Shown: positions 17,673 to 26,830 of the stretch, piece by piece
How the letters are laid out: each line of letters begins with the position of its first letter
Numbering within the stretch: position 1 is the stretch's first letter
NCBI GenBank assembly: GCA_023407175.1
Contig: JAEYMU010000055.1
Coordinates: forward strand, 1 to 64,000
Source of the DNA: Bacillota bacterium
Lineage (GTDB): Bacteria; Bacillota_A; Clostridia; Lachnospirales; Lachnospiraceae
Direction of reading: 5' to 3'
Length of the DNA stretch: 64,000 bases
Position numbers and translations under genes: made by a program
The notes under the pieces: generated by a model
Told to the model about the DNA's origin: nothing
Seen by the model: the letters and a program-made list of their open reading frames with translations, nothing else
The model's database searches: none

Positions 17673-17701
17673 ATTTTACTCTATTTATCATAAAGTATCA
17701 A
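17673..17701 (-). promoter_or_regulatory. Promoter of the LacI-family regulator gene
   Basis: Minus strand TTGATA (17701-17696) and TAAAAT (17678-17673) with a 17-base spacer, about 65 bases before the start codon. The 354-base gap 17611-17964 holds this promoter, the palindrome next to it and the promoter of the divergent chemoreceptor; nothing else was recognised. Confidence 0.65.
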
Positions 17702-17879
17702 ATATTTGTCTATTAATTAAAATCCGGCATAAACACACGTGAAGGTTTGTGCCAGATTTTTCTATTTAATTTGGAAACAAAAATACAAATCTCCTCGAAT
17801 ATTATACATACTGCACAAATTACCCCTCTCATATCACAAATTATACATAAAATACAATAATTTTTATACCTTTTTGGTA

Positions 17880-17908
17880 TTGTAGTTTATGGCATATAAT
17901 GCTAAAAT
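17880..17908 (+). promoter_or_regulatory. Probable promoter of the chemoreceptor gene
   Basis: TTGTAG (17880-17885) and TAAAAT (17903-17908) with a 17-base spacer, about 70 bases before the start codon. The -35 box is weak. Confidence 0.45.
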
Positions 17909-17979
17909 AAATCAAATAAGTAGTTATTATGTCTTTTTTCATCTAGAGTAAGCGCCAAATAAATTTGGAGGATGATAAC

Positions 17980-20139
17980 ATGCAAAAGAAAATTTACAAA
18001 ATCAAAAAGTACCTTTTTGACAGAAACAATCTTCAGACCTTTATGATCCGTCTGTCTGCCGTTATACCGGGAATATTACTTTTTGTATCTCTGATAGGAA
18101 TAATCAGCCGCACCGTCTTTCGCTTCTTAATTCCTGTCGCCTTATTTGCTTCCTTCGTTTTATCGATCTACCTGATGCTTTTATTAATTCAATTTATAAA
18201 GGCTGTCCGCCTGATTGATAAGAATGCGATTATATTATCCCAGGGCAACCTTAATATCAGTGATATCATCGGGGAAAAAACGAGAGGCCTTGAAATTCTT
18301 ACATCGGCAATCAACGATTTGAAACGAAATCTCCTAAGCTATATCGAATCAACAAAAAGTAATGTTATTATCCTGTCGGATGCCGTGGGCAAGGTAACAA
18401 AAAGTATTGATATGACCTATAAGGGCAATGAACAGATAGCCTCCAATATCTCCATTGTCGCAGAAAAAGCTCAGGAGCAGTTAAAAATTGCAAAGGCTAC
18501 TCTGGAAGGAATCGAGAAGGTAAGTCTGGGTGCCAACCGTATCACTACGACTTTGGGTAATATTGAAAGCTTCGTAGGAAATACCGTTAAATTGACCTCC
18601 GACGGAGCAGAGCATCTGGGTAAATACAATGATCAGATGCAGCTGATTTCCGCCAACCTGGATGAAACCGCCAATTTTATTCAAACCCTGAATTCCAATC
18701 TGTCCGAGATCAGCGAATTCGGTAATCTGATTATGAATATCACAGGACAGCTTAACCTGCTCTCTCTTAACTCCCGTGTTGAAGCCGCCAGAGCCGGTGA
18801 AGCGGGCCGCGGCTTTTCCGTAGTTGCCCAGGAAATGAATAAGCTCTCCGATGCAACCAAGGACAGCGTAACACAGATCAACAACCTGCTTGCGAATATA
18901 TCAAAAAGCAATACCAAGGTTAGTGAAAGTATTGCAAACGTAACAAATACCTTTGACATGAGTAAGGAAATATTCCATTCCGTTAAGGTTTCCTTCGATA
19001 CCATTAACAGCAACGCCAATATCTTGAATAACGACATTAAGAAGGTATACGAAGAATCGGTAATGATCAGCGACAGCACGAAGGAAATCAGCGTACAAAG
19101 CTCCGTCCTGCATGATGCCACCAACGAAATTTCAAGTATCACACAGGATGTTGCAGCTGTAACAGAAGAAGAGCTGGCAGAGAATGAAGAGATCAACAGC
19201 CAGGCTATCTCCTTAAAGAAGATGCTCTCCAGTATTGAAAATCTTCTTAAGAAATACAAAACCTCCGTATTACCGGCTGGTGAAGCAAGTCAGAAGAGGT
19301 TAAAATTTGTAATGCTAAGCCCTGTCAACGAACCCTTCTGGGAGTCTGTAAGGCAAGGCGCTCTCTATGCACAGACCGAGCTGAAGGATAAGAATGTTGA
19401 GGTTGAATTTATTGGCTTTGATAAAATTGACCGCAGCTTCATTGACACCCTGAATGAAGTAATTAATACCGGCTGTGACGGCCTTATCCTGCCGGGCTTT
19501 GTGAAGGGTATCGAGGAATGTGTTGACCGGGCAGCTGTTAAGAAAATACCGGTTATGACCTTTAACTGTGATTTAACAAACGATACGAAGCGGCTTTCCT
19601 ATTTCGGACCGAATGTAGCCGCCGAGGGTTCTTTGGCAGGTGAAATTCTGGCAAGGAGCATTGATGAAAAGGGTGAGATCGTAATCTTTAACGGCAGCGA
19701 CAAATCCTCCATCCATGAGACAAGAAGAGAAGCAGTCAAGACCTCCCTTTACCGGTATGATGAGATAAAAATTGTAGGTACCATAGACAACATGGAAAAT
19801 AATATAGACGTATACAAAAAGCTTAAGGAAATGTTCTACTACCTGCCTAATATCAATGGCATACTCTTCATCGGACAGGGTGCTCCCGGTGCAGCAAGGC
19901 TGATCGAGGAGATGAAGCTTGTCGGTAAAGTAAAGCTTTTCTGCTTTGATTATAACGATGAAATTGTAGAATTAATTAAGAAGGGTATCGTACATAAGGT
20001 ATTTCGTCAGGATCCCTTCAGTCAGGGACATGATCCGATTATATATCTCTATAATTATCTTGTGGCCAATGAAGTACCGGAAAAAACGACCTATACCAGA
20101 ACTGAAGTACTCGATAAATACAGTGTATCCGATTTATAA
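17980..20139 (+). CDS. Methyl-accepting chemotaxis protein with C-terminal sugar-binding-protein domain
   Basis: ATG 17980 has GGAGG at 17966-17970; an in-frame TTG at 17965 is inside the RBS and is rejected. 719 residues. Two adjacent membrane helices (about 20-75) leave almost no extracellular domain. A cytoplasmic coiled-coil signalling domain follows, with the conserved hairpin tip NLLSLNSRVEAARAGEAGRG (about 257-276). From about residue 440 the chain continues as a periplasmic-binding/LacI-like domain (KFVMLSPVNEPFWESVRQGA, DGLILPGFVKGIEECVDRA, VMTFNCDL, IVIFNGSDKSS, NGILFIGQGAPG). By this topology the binding domain is cytoplasmic, so it would sense an internal sugar. The gene sits between two sugar operons. 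Unusual domain order; see findings. Confidence 0.88.
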   Translation: MQKKIYKIKKYLFDRNNLQTFMIRLSAVIPGILLFVSLIGIISRTVFRFLIPVALFASFVLSIYLMLLLIQFIKAVRLIDKNAIILSQGNLNISDIIGEKTRGLEILTSAINDLKRNLLSYIESTKSNVIILSDAVGKVTKSIDMTYKGNEQIASNISIVAEKAQEQLKIAKATLEGIEKVSLGANRITTTLGNIESFVGNTVKLTSDGAEHLGKYNDQMQLISANLDETANFIQTLNSNLSEISEFGNLIMNITGQLNLLSLNSRVEAARAGEAGRGFSVVAQEMNKLSDATKDSVTQINNLLANISKSNTKVSESIANVTNTFDMSKEIFHSVKVSFDTINSNANILNNDIKKVYEESVMISDSTKEISVQSSVLHDATNEISSITQDVAAVTEEELAENEEINSQAISLKKMLSSIENLLKKYKTSVLPAGEASQKRLKFVMLSPVNEPFWESVRQGALYAQTELKDKNVEVEFIGFDKIDRSFIDTLNEVINTGCDGLILPGFVKGIEECVDRAAVKKIPVMTFNCDLTNDTKRLSYFGPNVAAEGSLAGEILARSIDEKGEIVIFNGSDKSSIHETRREAVKTSLYRYDEIKIVGTIDNMENNIDVYKKLKEMFYYLPNINGILFIGQGAPGAARLIEEMKLVGKVKLFCFDYNDEIVELIKKGIVHKVFRQDPFSQGHDPIIYLYNYLVANEVPEKTTYTRTEVLDKYSVSDL

Positions 20140-20234
20140 TACTACTTTGACAAGACCCAGAATGAGCTTTGTTAATTAAATTTCTGTTCGATACACGGCA
20201 GATCATCTTATAGCTAAATATGTGCACACTGATA

Positions 20235-20266
20235 ATGGCCTAGTAATGGTACTAGGCCATATTTTT
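20235..20266 (+). terminator. Rho-independent terminator of the chemoreceptor gene
   Basis: An 11-bp perfect stem (20235-20245 with 20250-20260, ATGGCCTAGTA and complement), a four-base loop and ATTTTT after the stem. Confidence 0.85.
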
Positions 20267-20369
20267 AACCTTTCATGATGGACACTTCTTAGCTTTTCTT
20301 TTAAAGGATCAATCAAAATATTGGTCTCTTTTAATACCAAATATAAATCCAGGGTAATTCGTCATTGTA

Positions 20370-22646
20370 TTATTTACTTTTTATCATATAATAGCAATAT
20401 AGTATCCAGGCATGGGGATGGGCACAGAATATCGGTATATTTGCATAAGCTTCAGATTGATCCGGCAATCCTTCTTCCGGTATCAGAGAGGATTCTATAT
20501 TATCAGCTGCTGACCAGTAAGAGGACCAGTAGGAGGGAAATGCTTTTGAATAATTATCAAAGGTCATATTCCTAAGCAGATGCATAGCTTCTGCTTTGTC
20601 AAATTGAGAAACCCCCATTATAACCGGACCGTTCAAGGCCCACCAAAATCCCCCATTTTCACGGGATCCCTTATCAAAATGCTCGTCTTCAAATTCAGGA
20701 ACTTGCTGTTCGCGTGCCCCTAGCTTTTCACCAGAATAGATTCTGTTAAGCATCTCATTATATAAAACTCTTTTCTTCTCATCCGAGAATTCATCAATCA
20801 GCAAGGTATAACCCTGCGGCTCAAGGAACATGTTATCATCTCCATAAGCCTTTCCATTAAAATACATCCTGCGGGGAAAGGTTCTGTTTCCCATGTCCTT
20901 TATAAAGGCATCCAATATAGAAAAACGATATAGGGACATGCTTGTGCTGATCAGTTCAACTTCATTGCTAAACGATTTATTATGCAATTTCTTACCTGCA
21001 TTACGAAGTTCCGGTATCAAATTCTGAAGTATACTGATTGCCATAGCAGAATTCATATGGGATTCACCGGTAAATAATACTGTATTATAGGGGACCTTTA
21101 CAATATAATAAACAGCGTCGTTCCAATCAGAATTCAATAAACGTACTAATCCGTGTGCACCAGTACCAATTTCATCACGCAGAAACACAAAACACTTCTC
21201 AACAAATTTGAGTACGGTTGCCTTGACTCCCCCAGTAACGGGAAAATGCTCAACCTCTTCCGTTAAAAATACATAATCCTTTGTAACCCGCAGATATTCC
21301 GAAAGTAACAGAAAGAAAAATAGCTGTTGATCACTGGTAAAATACCTCTCATTGCCGGCATATCCGTTGCCGATTTCAACCAGTCGGATTTCTCCGAAAG
21401 GAGTAGTACGCTTAAGCATATAGCGCAGTACACTTTTTGCATGCTGAGGGTTATAATAAACAAGAGGCAATGCGTGCTGAAAATTATCCCTGGCACTGGC
21501 ATGAGCGCCCCAATCATAATCATATATGGTGCCTTGCGGAATTTTCGTTTCTTTGTAATATTCACTGTAGGTAGACATAGCTTCCAAATTATATGCATGC
21601 CATATCATTTCCTGTCTTAACTTATCATCTTCTTCGTTGTCAAAAGCGGGCAGAACCTTCCGCCATTCCCTGGCATATACAGAAACCGAAGTACCCTCTA
21701 AGGACACCTTACAACCTGCCGGCACCAATTGATTTTTGATGTCTGAAATGGCAGAACCGTCATCATTATCAAAGCAATATCCGATTATCATGCTAAATTG
21801 AGCTTTTTCGCCGGGTTGCAATGAATAAGTATATTTTGCTGCAATTTCATTATTACTGTCTGACAGAACTCCGTCACCGGTTACAGATTGAAGAAACAGC
21901 GAAGGTGGAAATCCTTCATATTTTGACATAGATTCCCTGGTGGTAAATAAAAGAGGGTCTTCTGCAGTACCGTTAATCTTAACACCCACCAGATTATTTT
22001 CCATATCGTAAAATGCTGTGTTAGCATATTGAACCTTATTACTCTCAATAGATTGGTATTGGTACTGTATCTCTCTATAATTAGCGGTCACCCCTTCTGT
22101 ATATGCAAAATCCTTCTCGCTCTCACTCCCATTACAGATTGTTACAGTCAATAGAAATGCCGAGGTCCCGTTAGAAGGAGAAAAGGAGGGCTTGACAGAT
22201 AAATTTCTCGTAACAGTAAGACCATTACCTATTGTATAAGAATATTCGGCAAAGCCGCAGCCGAAAATGCGACTGCACCGGGAAGGATCCGCCGCCAGAG
22301 AATTCATACCTGTCAGAGGAATAGACTCTTTTATACTCCCATTTTCAAACATCTCCAGAACTGAGCGGTTCTCCCCGGAGTTTGGCTTTGCTCCCTGATT
22401 TACTCGTCCCCAGGAACGTTGACCGGTAATCAATTCGTATTCACCGCTGACATGGGTGAATAGCGTCAGCTGGTAATTGCCCAGCAGGAACCAGGGATCT
22501 TCCGGCAGTTTTACCTTCCTGCCATCAGGCAGATAGGCCAAATACGGCACTTTACCGGTATACTTAAAACACGGCAGCTCATTATTATCCTTCATCCAGT
22601 TACCAATATCATTACTTTTTTCTTTTAGTTCGTTAATCTGTTTCAT
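20370..22646 (-). CDS. GH94-like glycoside phosphorylase/hydrolase
   Basis: ATG 22646 is chosen because GGAGGAG lies eight bases upstream; 758 residues. An N-terminal beta-sandwich (SGEYELITGQRSWGRVNQG, FGCGFAEYSYTIGNGLTVTRN) precedes an (alpha/alpha)6 barrel with SARDNFQHALPLVYYNPQHA and TSDQQLFFFLLLSEYL. SDWNDA puts an Asp at 510 where GH94 enzymes have their catalytic Asp in GDWNDG, and TGESHMNSAM follows as GRGESVW does in that family. The nearest relatives would be GH94 or related GH-Q families, which phosphorolyse beta-glucosides, but the match is distant and hydrolysis is possible. It is the last gene of the glycyl-radical operon, 23 bases after the activase. Confidence 0.7.
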   Translation of the reverse strand: MKQINELKEKSNDIGNWMKDNNELPCFKYTGKVPYLAYLPDGRKVKLPEDPWFLLGNYQLTLFTHVSGEYELITGQRSWGRVNQGAKPNSGENRSVLEMFENGSIKESIPLTGMNSLAADPSRCSRIFGCGFAEYSYTIGNGLTVTRNLSVKPSFSPSNGTSAFLLTVTICNGSESEKDFAYTEGVTANYREIQYQYQSIESNKVQYANTAFYDMENNLVGVKINGTAEDPLLFTTRESMSKYEGFPPSLFLQSVTGDGVLSDSNNEIAAKYTYSLQPGEKAQFSMIIGYCFDNDDGSAISDIKNQLVPAGCKVSLEGTSVSVYAREWRKVLPAFDNEEDDKLRQEMIWHAYNLEAMSTYSEYYKETKIPQGTIYDYDWGAHASARDNFQHALPLVYYNPQHAKSVLRYMLKRTTPFGEIRLVEIGNGYAGNERYFTSDQQLFFFLLLSEYLRVTKDYVFLTEEVEHFPVTGGVKATVLKFVEKCFVFLRDEIGTGAHGLVRLLNSDWNDAVYYIVKVPYNTVLFTGESHMNSAMAISILQNLIPELRNAGKKLHNKSFSNEVELISTSMSLYRFSILDAFIKDMGNRTFPRRMYFNGKAYGDDNMFLEPQGYTLLIDEFSDEKKRVLYNEMLNRIYSGEKLGAREQQVPEFEDEHFDKGSRENGGFWWALNGPVIMGVSQFDKAEAMHLLRNMTFDNYSKAFPSYWSSYWSAADNIESSLIPEEGLPDQSEAYANIPIFCAHPHAWILYCYYMIKSK

Positions 22647-22669
22647 ATATTTATCTCCTCCACAACTTA

Positions 22670-23581
22670 CTATCCTCCGATTTTTACTGTCAGACCCAGG
22701 CATTCTCCTTTTTCCTTTAAGTCATTTAATTCTTCGTTCCTAAGACTGATTTTGCTGCTTATAGGATATTTACGTCCCAATTGTTCATATTTGCTGACTC
22801 CCAGAGCATGATATGGTAAGAGATGAATTTCCTTAATAAATTTTTGCAACGCAAATTCAAAAATATCCGTAATATCCTTTTCGTTATAATTAAAACCAGG
22901 AATTACCGGAACCCTTATAATCAGTTTATCAGGATTGGACGCGGCAATAAACTCAAAGCATGCCAAAATTGTATTTAACTCACCTCCTGTATATTCTCGC
23001 AGTTTATCTGCATCAAGACTTTTTATATCAAAAAGAAATAAGTCAACAAACGGGAACGCGGTTATTACTTTATTCAACGAAACACATCCGCAGGTCTCAA
23101 CAGCAATATGGATCTCCTGTTTTCTGCAAGCAAGCAGCAGCGGTCTGATCTGTTCAATCTGTAGTAATGCCTCTCCGCCTGATAAGGTTAAGCCTCCCCC
23201 GCTTTCCGTGTAATAATCCTTATCCCTAATAATGATACGATATAATTCCTCACAGCTTATTATTTTTCCTGATATCCCGATTGCATGCTTCGGACAGACT
23301 TCCGCACATTTTCCGCAGGAATCACAAAGAGTCCGATTTATTATAGCTTTACCCTCCTCCAGGGTAATTGCTCTAAGAGGACATATAGAAGTACATTTTC
23401 CACAGCCGTTACATTTATTAGAGAAGGTCATAATATGTCTGCCCACTGCCTGTGACTCTGGATTAGCGCACCATTCACAGCGCAGCGGACACCCCTGCAG
23501 GAACACGGTCGTACGGATTCCCGGACCATCATGTATGGCAAATCTCTCTATTTCACAAACTGCTATTTTGTTTTCTTTCAT
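22670..23581 (-). CDS. Glycyl radical enzyme activating enzyme (radical SAM)
   Basis: 303 residues from ATG 23581, overlapping the stop of the glycyl radical enzyme by ATGA. GCPLRCEWCANPE gives the radical-SAM Cys31, Cys35 and Cys38 (CxxxCxxC). Two ferredoxin-type 4Fe-4S motifs follow (Cys57/60/63/67 and Cys86/89/92/96), as in the activases of dehydratase-type glycyl radical enzymes rather than plain pyruvate formate-lyase activase. GGGLTLSGGEALLQ is the SAM-binding GGE region. It makes the glycyl radical on the partner enzyme using SAM and an electron, and works only without oxygen. Confidence 0.93.
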   Translation of the reverse strand: MKENKIAVCEIERFAIHDGPGIRTTVFLQGCPLRCEWCANPESQAVGRHIMTFSNKCNGCGKCTSICPLRAITLEEGKAIINRTLCDSCGKCAEVCPKHAIGISGKIISCEELYRIIIRDKDYYTESGGGLTLSGGEALLQIEQIRPLLLACRKQEIHIAVETCGCVSLNKVITAFPFVDLFLFDIKSLDADKLREYTGGELNTILACFEFIAASNPDKLIIRVPVIPGFNYNEKDITDIFEFALQKFIKEIHLLPYHALGVSKYEQLGRKYPISSKISLRNEELNDLKEKGECLGLTVKIGG

Positions 23582-25890
23582 AAATCTGTTTTCTCTTCAT
23601 CATACAGAGTACGGCTCAGTATCTCTCTTTGTACCGTATGATCCAAATTAACAAATACAGCCGAATAACCGGCTACTCTCACAATAAGTTCAGGGTATTT
23701 TTCCGGATGTTCCATTGCGTCCTCCAAGGCTTTACTATCAACTACTGTTACCATCAAATGGCATCCCTTTTTCTTAAAATAGGTCTTGAACAGCGTCTTC
23801 ATCAACGGCTTGTTATTACGAAACATGCCGGTGGAAAACTTAATATTCTGAACGGAGCCGGCATGGTATCTGGCGTCAAATTTACACAGGGAATTCAGCA
23901 TGGCAGTAGGTCCGTTCTTATCCGCCCCGCCCTGGGGATTATTTGCCGGATTCATAAAGGTACCATTTAATCTTCCGTCGGGAGATGCTCCTGTTTTTAT
24001 CCCCCACTCCGTATTCAAGGAATTATTGCTGATAACTATCAGAAAATACTGCATTCCTTTTTTAATTCCTCTGTTCCTGATCCCTTGGGCAACATGTTCA
24101 TAGAGTTCATTCGCCATTTGGTCGGCAGTATCCAGGTCATTACCATATTTATCACTGTTTATGCAATCTCTTCTGACTTCTTCATAGCCAATGAAATCAG
24201 CGAGCATAGCCTCACAGATCTGATTCAGTGTATATTTTTTTTGCCGGAAAACAAGATCCCTGACAGCCCATAGAGAATCCGACGCATTGATATTACCATA
24301 AGTTTCACAGGTGCCTCCCAGATACCTTACGCCACCGTCCAGCAATGCCTTTCCGCGTTCAATACAATCATCCATCAGTATACTTGTAAACAGGAAGCCC
24401 ACCTGTTCATTCATAATTTCATAAGACCTATACTGGGCATCTGCAGATAAATCCATATAATAGTCAAGTACTTCCCTGTAGCCATCAAAAAATTCATCAA
24501 AGCTTCTGATATCAGACATCTTCCAGGGTTGAATCTCACCAAGCTTAAACCGTCCATCTACAGGGTCTTTTCCTTCATTCATGTAAATAGTCAGAAGCTT
24601 TAACAGGTTGATGCAAATATTTGGCGTTCCCGTGCTCTGTCCCCAAATTACAAATTCTGTACAACCAAAAGGTACATATCTTGCAGCTGTATCCTCATCC
24701 ACTCTCATACCAAAGGAAACCGCCGGAACATTTACTTCATCATTATAAATAGTTGGGTAGGTGGCCCCGGCACCTATGGCATCCAGTGCCTCATCCCATA
24801 TTTTCTCGGAGGTTTCATTATCAATGCGCAGCGTAAACTGCGGTTCCACATATCTGGTATTTTTACATACCTTCATGGCTATATGCAGAAAACGGTCAGC
24901 TTCCCTGGGGTGCTTTCTCCCTTTTCCACCAACAATAATACGGCCGTTTACCGTTGTCCTCCTGTTCTCAATCATGGTCCACAAAGATCGGATATATTCA
25001 TATGCCTCCTCTTCTGTAATTTTGCCGCTATCCAGATCAGCCGCCAAATAAGGTCCCAGAAAATCATCCAGCCTTCCATAATTTATTACCCCTGCCAAAA
25101 GCGCATACAACCACAAAAGCTGTAATGCTTCCAGAAATGTCTCCGGTCTGTCCGTTCTAACTTTCTTAAGTGCTGCTGCCATTTTCCGGAGTTCAATTTT
25201 TCTTTTTTTCCTGGAATCCGGTAAAGCTTCCATCTGCTTGATGGCCTGGACATAAAGATAGTCGGCACTATCCGTCAAAAGATCAAGACATTCCAAACTT
25301 GCTTTATAAAATTCATTATCCTGATATTGTGCAAGCATCCCTTCTATCTTTTTTTTCAGTCCGGTTACCCCATTATCCAAAAGTTTCGGATAATCCAGCA
25401 TCATTCCCGATAGCCTGGCAGTTGCTATCAGCGGATAGTTTACATCAATAAATCTTCCGATTGTAGTATCGGTAAGAATTTCCCTGCAGTAGATTGTCTT
25501 CAGGTCGTGATCCAGCCAGTAACGGTATAGACTCTCAACTCTTTCATGGTATTCAAGGCCCAGTTTCTCTAACTCTTTTTGAAAGCTCCTGAGCTTACCG
25601 AACACACAATAATGACCAACGCCACCCACAGAGGTTACAGCACCAAAACCAATGGGCAGGAAGTCCAGTCTGCCCGCTATCAAATCCTGTTCTTCTATTG
25701 TACGGAACATGACCGGAAAGATAACCTTGAGGCATTCCACTTCTCTTCTTTCCTTGGAGCAGCCTGTATATTTTTTATGTATTTGCGTATATTGCTCCAT
25801 TATTTCCAACTGCTGAACCAATGACTTCTCGCATTTAATCTTAATACTGACTTCTACATTCTGTCCCCCTTCAATATCAAAATTAACCAT
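23578..25890 (-). CDS. Glycyl radical enzyme of unassigned substrate (GCxE type, dehydratase/lyase-like)
   Basis: 770 residues from ATG 25890 with AGGAGG upstream. The active-site loop reads PFGCTEFVIWG with Cys410 and Glu412; the glycyl radical loop is VRVAGYSAVF with Gly741. The Cys-x-Glu pattern is that of glycyl-radical eliminases (glycerol, propanediol and choline types), where the Glu acts as base; pyruvate formate-lyase has adjacent cysteines instead. IPNICINLLKLLT-like segment, YLGGTCETYGNINASDSLWAV and GASPDGRLNGTFMNPANNPQGG fit the barrel of the family. Neighbours are a NanE-like epimerase and a GH94-like enzyme, so the substrate may be derived from a sugar or amino sugar. No microcompartment genes are nearby. 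Confidence 0.88.
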   Translation of the reverse strand: MVNFDIEGGQNVEVSIKIKCEKSLVQQLEIMEQYTQIHKKYTGCSKERREVECLKVIFPVMFRTIEEQDLIAGRLDFLPIGFGAVTSVGGVGHYCVFGKLRSFQKELEKLGLEYHERVESLYRYWLDHDLKTIYCREILTDTTIGRFIDVNYPLIATARLSGMMLDYPKLLDNGVTGLKKKIEGMLAQYQDNEFYKASLECLDLLTDSADYLYVQAIKQMEALPDSRKKRKIELRKMAAALKKVRTDRPETFLEALQLLWLYALLAGVINYGRLDDFLGPYLAADLDSGKITEEEAYEYIRSLWTMIENRRTTVNGRIIVGGKGRKHPREADRFLHIAMKVCKNTRYVEPQFTLRIDNETSEKIWDEALDAIGAGATYPTIYNDEVNVPAVSFGMRVDEDTAARYVPFGCTEFVIWGQSTGTPNICINLLKLLTIYMNEGKDPVDGRFKLGEIQPWKMSDIRSFDEFFDGYREVLDYYMDLSADAQYRSYEIMNEQVGFLFTSILMDDCIERGKALLDGGVRYLGGTCETYGNINASDSLWAVRDLVFRQKKYTLNQICEAMLADFIGYEEVRRDCINSDKYGNDLDTADQMANELYEHVAQGIRNRGIKKGMQYFLIVISNNSLNTEWGIKTGASPDGRLNGTFMNPANNPQGGADKNGPTAMLNSLCKFDARYHAGSVQNIKFSTGMFRNNKPLMKTLFKTYFKKKGCHLMVTVVDSKALEDAMEHPEKYPELIVRVAGYSAVFVNLDHTVQREILSRTLYDEEKTDL

Positions 25891-25902
25891 ACCGGAACCT
25901 CC

Positions 25903-26643
25903 TTAATGTTTGCTTCTTTCAGCAATCCGCCAGTTATCCTTAAGACCCGACATCAGATCAACAAATCTTTTAGCAATCAGATGGGGCCTTGTAATTGCAC
26001 TTCCTACCACCACTGCATCCGCACCAAGATAAAGGCATTTGATAGCATCCTCAGGAGTATAAACATGCCCCTCCATAATCATAAACGCTTTGTCACCAAA
26101 ATCACGGCACATTCTGGCAAATTCTCGAAGATCAGGTGAATCAATGTTTTTTGTAGCTTCCGTATAACCGTACAGTGTAGGTCCGACAATATCAGCACCT
26201 AATTCTATCGCCCTCTCAGCCTCATTATAATTTGATACATCCGCAAAAATAAGGGCCTGGGGAATTTCTTTTTTCACTATTGGCAGCAGTTCGTACGCAG
26301 GCCTTCCTTCATGGGTTATCTGTTCAGTGCAGTCCAATGCGATTATTTCAGCACCGGCTTCCCATACCTGCTTCGCCGCCTCCAGTGTTGGTGTAATAAA
26401 AACATCGGTATCATCATGCCATATCTTATATAATCCGATCAACGGCAAATCAACATTTTCCTTGATTAGTTTAATCTGCTCCGGAGAATTCGCCCTGATA
26501 CCTGCTGCGCCAGCCCACTGTGCTGCTTTTGCCATCTTAACTACAAATTCCTCTGAATAAACAGGATCATCCTGCTGCACCTGACAGGACACAATTAATC
26601 CTCCTTTCATACCCTTCAGTAAGTTACTTCTTTCAATACTCAT
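25903..26643 (-). CDS. nanE: Putative N-acetylmannosamine-6-phosphate 2-epimerase (NanE-like)
   Basis: ATG 26643 (MSIERSNLLKGMKGG) is chosen because GGAGG lies eight bases upstream; the ATG at 26658 contains that RBS. 246 residues forming a TIM barrel: GLIVSCQVQQDDPVY, AGIRANSPEQI, LPLIGLYKIWHDDTDVFITPT, EIIALDCTEQ, GADIVGPTLYGYT, EGHVYTPEDAIKCLYLGADAVVVGSAITRP. These match NanE, which converts ManNAc-6-P to GlcNAc-6-P. No other sialic-acid genes are in the window, so it may act on a related sugar phosphate made or used by the glycyl-radical pathway. First gene of the operon. Confidence 0.85.
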   Translation of the reverse strand: MSIERSNLLKGMKGGLIVSCQVQQDDPVYSEEFVVKMAKAAQWAGAAGIRANSPEQIKLIKENVDLPLIGLYKIWHDDTDVFITPTLEAAKQVWEAGAEIIALDCTEQITHEGRPAYELLPIVKKEIPQALIFADVSNYNEAERAIELGADIVGPTLYGYTEATKNIDSPDLREFARMCRDFGDKAFMIMEGHVYTPEDAIKCLYLGADAVVVGSAITRPHLIAKRFVDLMSGLKDNWRIAERSKH

Positions 26644-26729
26644 TCTTCTTACCTCCATAAAAATTTACATTATAATTATTCAATCCGCACATGTGTTGTC
26701 TACTTAAAATCCAATGTATTATCGAAATT

Positions 26730-26758
26730 ATTTTATCACAGTTTTTTATAATATTCAA
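26730..26758 (-). promoter_or_regulatory. Promoter of the nanE/glycyl-radical operon
   Basis: Minus strand TTGAAT (26758-26753) and TAAAAT (26735-26730), 17-base spacer with TGTGA before the -10 box. The same TGTGATAAAAT string stands upstream of the DeoR-family gene near 27682-27692. Confidence 0.65.
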
Positions 26759-26781
26759 TCATATTTTATCATTTTTAATCT

Positions 26782-26824
26782 TTTATTATCATCTATATGC
26801 TTTGTGCTATCATTTATTATCATC
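26782..26824. promoter_or_regulatory. Pair of 12-bp direct repeats, probable DeoR-type operator
   Basis: TTTATTATCATC occurs exactly at 26782-26793 and 26813-26824, 31 bases apart, that is about three helical turns. The pair lies upstream of the -35 box of the glycyl-radical operon and next to the DeoR-family gene. DeoR proteins often bind direct repeats, so this is a plausible site. Confidence 0.55.
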
Positions 26825-26830
26825 CAGTAC

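Noticed and set aside
23578..25890. Annotation as pyruvate formate-lyase
   Set aside because: The active site has a single Cys followed by x-Glu (GCTE), not the adjacent Cys pair of formate-lyases, and the activase has two extra ferredoxin clusters.
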